64,000 bases of DNA from the NCBI GenBank assembly GCA_033239525.1, contig BSYO01000004.1, forward strand, positions 24,528,037 to 24,592,036, given 5' to 3'. Position 1 is the first letter of the stretch; the number at the start of each line of letters is the position of its first letter. This document shows, piece after piece, positions 57,924 to 64,000 of this stretch. Both the position numbers and the translations under genes were made by a program. The DNA is from Nepenthes gracilis. Lineage: Eukaryota; Streptophyta; Magnoliopsida; Caryophyllales; Nepenthaceae. The notes below the pieces were generated by a model. The model had not been told where the DNA came from and ran no database searches. It saw only the letters and a program-made list of their open reading frames with translations.

Positions 57924-59890
57924 ATGGCCTCTAATACTGAAATTGCTTCGATCCTTAGAGAAACTAACGTGAAAGAGCTGTACGTAGAGTATAACATTTC
58001 AAAGGAGATTGTCTTCCGAATCCCTGTCAAGGAAATAGGTCGTGCTCGCCACAGGAGAGCTTCGTTACCATCTACGAGGCCCACTTGAGGAGCGGCCTAC
58101 GTGTTCCAGTCCCTGGTGAGTTGCTGCAGATTTTCATGGCCATCCAGGTCCCCATTGCATAGTTCCATGCAAACAACATGCGATCTCTAAGCACCTTCTA
58201 CATCTTTCTCCGTCAGCATATGAAGCAGCTGACAGTGATGACGGTAAGGTGCTTTTCAAGTTTAACCAGGGCGCAGAGTAAATTTCCCTGGCTCCATGCA
58301 GCGGTCTTCAGGTTAGTACCGTCATATATGACTCCTTAAAGAATTAAAAGAACCGATTTTTTTTGTTCGCATGGATGAATCCTGTCCATTGGCCAAGGGA
58401 TGGGACAAGGTGCCCGAAATTTACACTAGGACTCTCTCTGAGACGGAGACGGAATCCCTGGAGTGGCTATTCAAATTGGTGGAGGACCACCTTGTGGAGT
58501 TTCAGAGAGACCACTTGGTCTCTTGCTGAGGCCAAAAAGACCAAGTGGGGGCCTCCTCCTGAACAGAATACGGAGAAGCCCTCTAAGAAGAGGAATGCTA
58601 GGGCTCTCGTGATCAGGGAACCACCCATAGAGGAGTCTCCCTCGAGTCCAATGGTGAAGAAGACAACGTCGACGGCGGGTGTAATGCCTTCTTCATCCCC
58701 CTCCACTAATCCAAGAAATGTTCTGGTTGGTCAACTTGTCGGAGTAGGAGATAGCTCTGGCACAAGCGACGAAGAGTCCGCCATTAACGTTTATAGGGCA
58801 AGGCTGAGTTTCGCCATGAGCTGTGTCATTCTGGCCCTATCGCAATCGGAGCACTCTACGTGATTGAAGCCTTCTACAGAGCCCATAGTGGAGCTCCATG
58901 CTGATCCGTCAGTGGAGACACCAGCCGGTGAGCCCAAGGAGGCGCCAATTGAGCCTCCTACCGTGCCAGTCATTACACTATTTGACAAGCCCGTTTCCGA
59001 GGAGATTTAGGAGGCATAAGGAGCGCCAACTATCGGAGAGCATCAATCAGTAGTTGGTGTTACAGTGGAGATTAAGGAGGAAGCCACCGCTAAAGAGCCT
59101 GCCTAGGCCGTGGAAAGGCCGGAGGAGCCTGCCGCTAGAGAGCGGATGGGGACGGAGGATCTTATGACGAATGTGCCAGAGGAGTCAACGGCGAAGGCCA
59201 CTGCTAGGCCTGCTCAGGAGGGTTCCACTTCTAATCCTCCACCGTCAGAGCTAAGGTCTCGTGTTAGGCTAGAATTGCCGATTCCCAGGATTTGGTAGGT
59301 AAACTTTCGCGGCTTGTTTTTCCCTTCAATTTTACCGTTGTTGACCCTAACTGTTTTCACAGACGAAAAAGGTTTCAGGCGCAGTTATTAAGGCGCTTGG
59401 TGAGCGAGATTTGGCGATCTCCGATAAAGATAAGGTGATTGCCTAGCTCGACGATGAGTTGGAGACACTGAAGGCGGAGCACCAAGAGGACGCAATTACC
59501 CTAGAGTCTGTGCTGGCCAATCTGGAGGCAGAGAACGCCCGGCTGAAAGAAGATAATGCCAATTTAAGAGAGGCCGTGGTGGCAGGTCTTGTGGAGGAGA
59601 ACGACAAACTCAAAGAGGAGAACGCCAGCCTGAAAGAGGAGGTCGACTGGACTATGCGGCGCAGTGACCAGCTCGTGAGGCAAATAGCTACTTTGGAGAA
59701 CGAGTTGGCCACTTGTATTCATCCCCATGAGGTTTCAAACATGCTGTTGGCACGGTTATGGATGGGGGTCAACATTAACCGGTGCATCGTCAAGCTAGTG
59801 GGCCCCAATTTTTCGATTGAGTATCTTAACGTAGTGAACCGGTCTGCCCAGCGTCGTGAGAGCCTTGTAAGGGAGGCCCAGAGTGGTTGA
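57924..59890 (+). pseudogene. Antisense ORF of the second Tat-like element (PF04195-like plus coiled coil), broken
   Basis: It starts MASNTEIASILRETNVKELY with EYNISKEIVFRIP. After a frameshift at about 58045 it continues ESFVTIYEAHLRSGLRVPVP and ANNMRSLSTFYIF, the counterpart of the EGFVTVYEHHLKGGL block in the 20988-22953 ORF. A Ser/acidic linker (GVGDSSGTSDEE, about 58740-58785) follows, then a coiled coil at 59459-59740 (ENARLKEDNANLREAV, ENDKLKEENASLKEE). Intron-like borders are seen at 59297 (AGGTAAAC) and 59360 (TTTTCACAG). Several stops break the frame. Function is unknown. Confidence 0.68.
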
Positions 59891-60068
59891 GGGCCGCCAT
59901 CACCTCCTTCTCGGAGCTTCGTGCCTCCATTGCTTATGTACTCCTTATGTTTGTAATTACTGCAATTATGATAGAATATAATCAATGAACGACTATTTTA
60001 GTGACATTATGTGTCTTTGTCTTTTTTGTTATTTTTAATCCCTTGTTGTTGAGTTGTTCGGTCAACTT

Positions 60069-62811
60069 TGTGACATCTCTATCCCAAATCCATAACTAAT
60101 ATCCAAACCTGACAATATAAAATAAATCCAAATTCTCCACCAATATATATATATATATGTATATATATGTATATATGTGTATGTATTTTCAGTGCATCCA
60201 CAACACAATAGATAATCCAAATATCCTCATATTGAAATAAATTCGGAAAGAAATACATAGTCTCAAAAGCATCCCAATAAAATGAAGCAAAATGTCAAAA
60301 ATATATCTGTAGAGCATTATTTCAATACTATCTCCAGCTGGCCTTAATCTATCTCGTCATAACTTTTTACTCAACTCTAGAGTCATTCTCGTCTAACCTA
60401 CTACTTTAAAAAATAAAAAAATAGTAAGAGTGAGTCAAATGTCCAACAAGTGATATCAATCCGTAAGCAAACAGGAAATAATCATAATGGTCACAAATAT
60501 ACAATAAATAAAATGTATAACAAGAATTACGAATAACAATATAATATCCCACTGATCAATATATTCAAGAAAATATATTTAATTGTATCTATTATTCAAA
60601 GGCATAAGAAAGGCAGATCATTCCAAATACCAATATAACAAATATTATAACACTTTACCAATAAGAGGCAAGATCCCTCAGAATCCGATCTTATAAGAAA
60701 TAAAAAGGATCTCCTAGTCCGAATATCAACGTGAACGACTTGAAAATTGAATACAAAGAATCAACATGGATTCTACTAAATTCGAATATAGTAAAATCTG
60801 ACCCATGAATTCTACCAAATATAATACGTAGATTCAACCGAATCCCAACTTACGAGGTATCAACAATGATGAAATATCACAATGAATCTCCTTGGACCTT
60901 ATTCTGCCACTTTGAATTAAAGGCCTCGTATTTATACCCCAAACGGTTGGGTAAGTACAACGAGGTTTTCTATAATATCCAACAACCCCTACAGTCCTCT
61001 CAGAGGCTATACCCGTAACATGTCGATACTATCCGTGATACCCCTCCCCAAATGATATCTCTGATATCATCTTCTACGATAGTCACATGGCTATAAGTAT
61101 CCATCCATAATAATCCAAATAGCGTAAAATCTGACACATGAATTTTACAGAATATAACTCGTGGATTTCACCGAATCTCGAACTCATAAGATATCAATAA
61201 TGACGGAATATCATAACAAATCTCCTTGGACTTTATTCTGCTACCGTAAATTAAAGGCCGCATATTTATGTCCCCAACGGTTGGGTAAGTGCAGCGATAT
61301 TATCCATGATATCCAATTATCCCTACAATCCTCCCAATGACTGTATTCGTAGTTTGCCGATATCATTCGTGATACCCATTGCCAAATAATATCCCTCATA
61401 TTATCTTCTACGATAGTCACATGGCTATAAGCATCTTTCCACAATAATCAGTATACTTCATTATCACAATGATACGAAAATAAATATCGGATAAGTGTAG
61501 ACACGCTAAGGTATCGTAACCTCCCATTCGATTAGATGCCTTAGTATTTTCATATACTCTCCTTGACATTGACCGTAGAAAGTCAATAACTCAACTACTT
61601 ACGCAATCAAGTATAACACAAAGAAGGCTTTACAATTTCAACTAAAGAATTATCATTCGATATTGACAATGACCGTACACACACAATCAAAACCAACATA
61701 AAAGAATCTATCACGGAACGATAAAAGAACAAAAGAGAATCGAAAAATATCTATTTTATATTATACTCAATTATAATCGACCCTTCTGGCATATCAAATC
61801 TCATTACTGATGTTACAAAATATCCTCAATTTTATCATTATCGAATTAATCCGTGATTCTCATCTTATTTAACTATTCCAATTAATTTCATAAAAATTCA
61901 ATTGAAATAATAATTATTGATAACTTCCTCTTAAATAAATTAACTATTTCAATATATATATATATATTTACCTCACACCAACCATGGTTGTGCTCTCTCT
62001 CACTCACACACACACCCACACTCTTCAACGCACACACACACCTCACACTGCCAACCAGACAGCTACACACACACTCAACACCAGCATCAGCAGTACACAC
62101 GCACCATTCTCACCACACGGCTTCACACATATACACCCACACTTTGCACTCACCTGTACTCACGCACCCACAACACACGCATATACCCGCTATTCACTTT
62201 CATTTTTTTTCCAATAGCTAAACAGTAACTGGTTCTTCTCAAATTCCCCAACTTCTCACTAATTAAACTCTCCAACGTGTAAATCATGAAATTATGTAAC
62301 GTCATTGTATCAAGATTTAAAGCCTTAAGCCTTAATTTTTAAATGGAGCCCGAATCTTTGTTTCTATCAAGTCGTAGGCTCTGTTTTTTTCCCCAAACTT
62401 CCATTGACCAAATTTTCCAAAATCAAATCATGGAAATGAAAATTCAATTCACAAGATTTAACAGAGAATTCTTGAATTTTACATACTAATTATTTTTACC
62501 CCAAATCACCTTGATTATTTAGAAACCCACGGCATCTACTGAATGCCATGTTTTCCCAATTTTTTCATCAACGGCCCAATTCAATTAAAATCCTCCGAAA
62601 TTCACTCACACACAACAAATTCTTTAATAATCTTGATACAAAAATGGAAAATTGACATTAATAGCAAGAATGAAGAACACGGATTTTATCAAAGAACTCA
62701 AATCAACTTGTCTAGTAAATGAGGGATACTAACGGCGGTGGCTTCAATGATTTTCGGCAACAACCCAACAGCGACAGCAAAGGCAACTACGGCGACGATG
62801 GTCATAGCCGT
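60069..62811 (-). repeat. Family A copy 5, interrupted
   Basis: It begins TGTGACATCTC. On the minus strand it has a donor-like GAG|GTAAATA (61971) and an acceptor-like GTTAG|ACGAGAATG (60393), 1,579 bp apart. No TTACA-type end was found before copy 6 starts at 62812, so copy 6 probably inserted into it and the rest lies outside the window. The interior is AT-rich with no coding; 60141-60175 is a TA-rich run. Confidence 0.55.
61988..62190 (+). repeat. CA-rich low-complexity tract
   Basis: Long imperfect CACACA/ACACCC runs. Apparent Thr/His-rich reading frames here arise from the repeat. Confidence 0.85.
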
Positions 62812-64000
62812 TGTGACGGACCGGGTTATTTTTTTCTAATAACCTCTATCAATAAATATATCAAACTAATATCCAAAATTAAATAATATGAAATTCTACA
62901 GAAAATCGGGCAGAATTTTTTCTAAATATGGGCCAAAACCAATACATATAACCTGTATAAATAAACCTGTACAACACATAAAATAGCCAATCTTTAAGAT
63001 TCGGCTACAATCACAACATTACACACAAGATCCACAAGTATCATATCATCCATGCCTCCAACACAATATCTCTATAACTATATTGGATCTAAGGGAGATG
63101 TCATTTAGGACCATAACAAAGTCCAAAATCACAAGTAATAGCGGAAGCAAAACTAGATATATCAACCTACGAAAGCATAACAAAATCTACAACAATACAC
63201 AAAATCGCATGCCACATTCCATTATACAATATAAATCTAACTTAACTATTTCTATTCTATTACATTAAACATATACAAAATTACAAGTCCTCATAGTCTA
63301 GCCGATTTCTTCAGCTTATCTTTTGCCTTATTCTAACTAATCGGGTATTAACTCGTAATTCTCATCTAGAAGGAGGAAGAAGCAGGAGTGAGCTAACAAC
63401 TCAACAAGTACATCATAATAAGGCACTAAACAATAATAACAAACTAAATAGGGAAAAGATATAGGAACGGGAAAAGGATGCATAACAGAAACTTAAATTG
63501 GCATTCCTAGTATGTAATTCTCTTCTTTTCCTTGGAACATAAATATAACAAAATTATTTATCTTTACGGACCCGAGCTAATAGACCCAACCAGCTAGAGG
63601 AGCGAATAATTGAGGATATATTGTACTCATTCCACATAATCAAATGACAGAAACAGAATAGAAATATCCTTTCTAGCGGGATCAGATACAGTATTACCTC
63701 CCGAAGGCAAGTCAGACACAGAATCCATTCTCCTGACCGTAACACCCCGAGGAAAAGCGGACCATATATAATTTCATGGATGGAGTTATCCTCGATTCTC
63801 ACCGTAACGTTCTAAAGTATGTCTCTATTATCACCCGCTACAACAAGTGGCAAGGATCATTCCCTTTAGCTTCCACTGTCACACTAGTGACAGGTCTGGA
63901 AGCATTACCCATCAGAAATATAAATGCGAATCCTAATTTTATGACTACTTATTCCTTTGGAGGAAGTTCTATCAAATTCTTTTCACAAATAACTCTCTCT
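62812..64000 (-). repeat. Family A copy 6, cut by the window end
   Basis: It begins TGTGACGGACCGGGTTATTTT, nearly identical to the start of copy 3 (TGTGACGGACCAAATTATTTT). An acceptor-like CTTCTAG|ATGAGAATT lies at 63366 on the minus strand, and the TCCTCGGGGTGTTACGGT block at about 63740. About 1.2 kb of an expected ~2.3 kb is visible. Confidence 0.7.

Larger units (their letters stand above)
56254..60068 (-). mobile_element. 3' part of a second Tat-like Gypsy element
   Basis: The order from low to high coordinates is a 3' LTR (56254-57352), 56-bp tandem repeats, then a plus-strand ORF remnant with a PF04195-like domain and coiled coil (57924-59890). Read on the minus strand this is antisense ORF, repeats, LTR: the same order as in the 17135-28885 element, mirrored. 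The remaining interior and 5' LTR are missing or lie beyond the window, because family A elements begin at 60069. Confidence 0.65.

Noticed and set aside
61984..62221. Thr/His-rich frames
   Set aside because: These are translations of a CA-rich low-complexity tract.

Overview
This window is nuclear DNA of a flowering plant, probably a eudicot. It is AT-rich and gene-poor, has long spliced introns, and most of the non-genic part is nested plant LTR retrotransposons. Nothing bacterial or viral in style was seen: no operons, no CRISPR array, and no tRNA or rRNA gene that I could recognise.

Three protein-coding genes look intact. (1) 29164-31116 (+) is an intronless 650-codon DUF2828 protein with a C-terminal von Willebrand A-like domain. 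(2) 36654-37796 (-) is an intronless 380-codon RING-H2 E3 ubiquitin ligase with an N-terminal zinc ribbon (RING1-like). (3) 39249-55823 (-) is STT3B, the catalytic subunit of the oligosaccharyltransferase. It has six exons that I could join exactly (744 codons), spread over 16.6 kb because three introns are large and carry transposon debris.

Layout: 1-2192 is an internally deleted Ty1/copia element (-). 3545-5148 holds two solo LTRs, the second with a perfect 5-bp duplication. 5679-5892 is a foldback MITE. 7156-10865 is a solo LTR (TSD AATAA) with a second solo LTR nested in it (7503-9843, TSD AGAAA). 12760-17100 is another LTR with a nested insertion. 17135-28885 is a decayed Ty3/Gypsy Tat-type element with two LTRs, a primer binding site, integrase remains, 83-bp tandem repeats, antisense ORF(s) and a nested solo LTR. 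28886-39248 holds the first two genes and plain intergenic DNA. 39249-55823 is STT3B; intron 2 contains a chromovirus-like Gypsy element that is itself interrupted by a solo LTR, and intron 5 contains a LINE scrap. 56254-60068 is the 3' part of a second Tat-like element (-), followed by two more solo-LTR-type elements to the window end.

The most unusual pattern is one long-LTR family ('family A' here) present six times, in both orientations, in every case inside or directly against another LTR retrotransposon. The copies share TG...CA ends, a GC-rich block, and a conserved pair of splice-like sites: an AG|GYAAGT donor and, usually, a pyrimidine-tract/AG acceptor followed by AYGAGAA. I read this as a possible intron carried inside the LTR transcript. 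Transposon boundaries were set by eye from matching ends and target-site duplications; family assignments follow known element anatomy and were not tested by any search.
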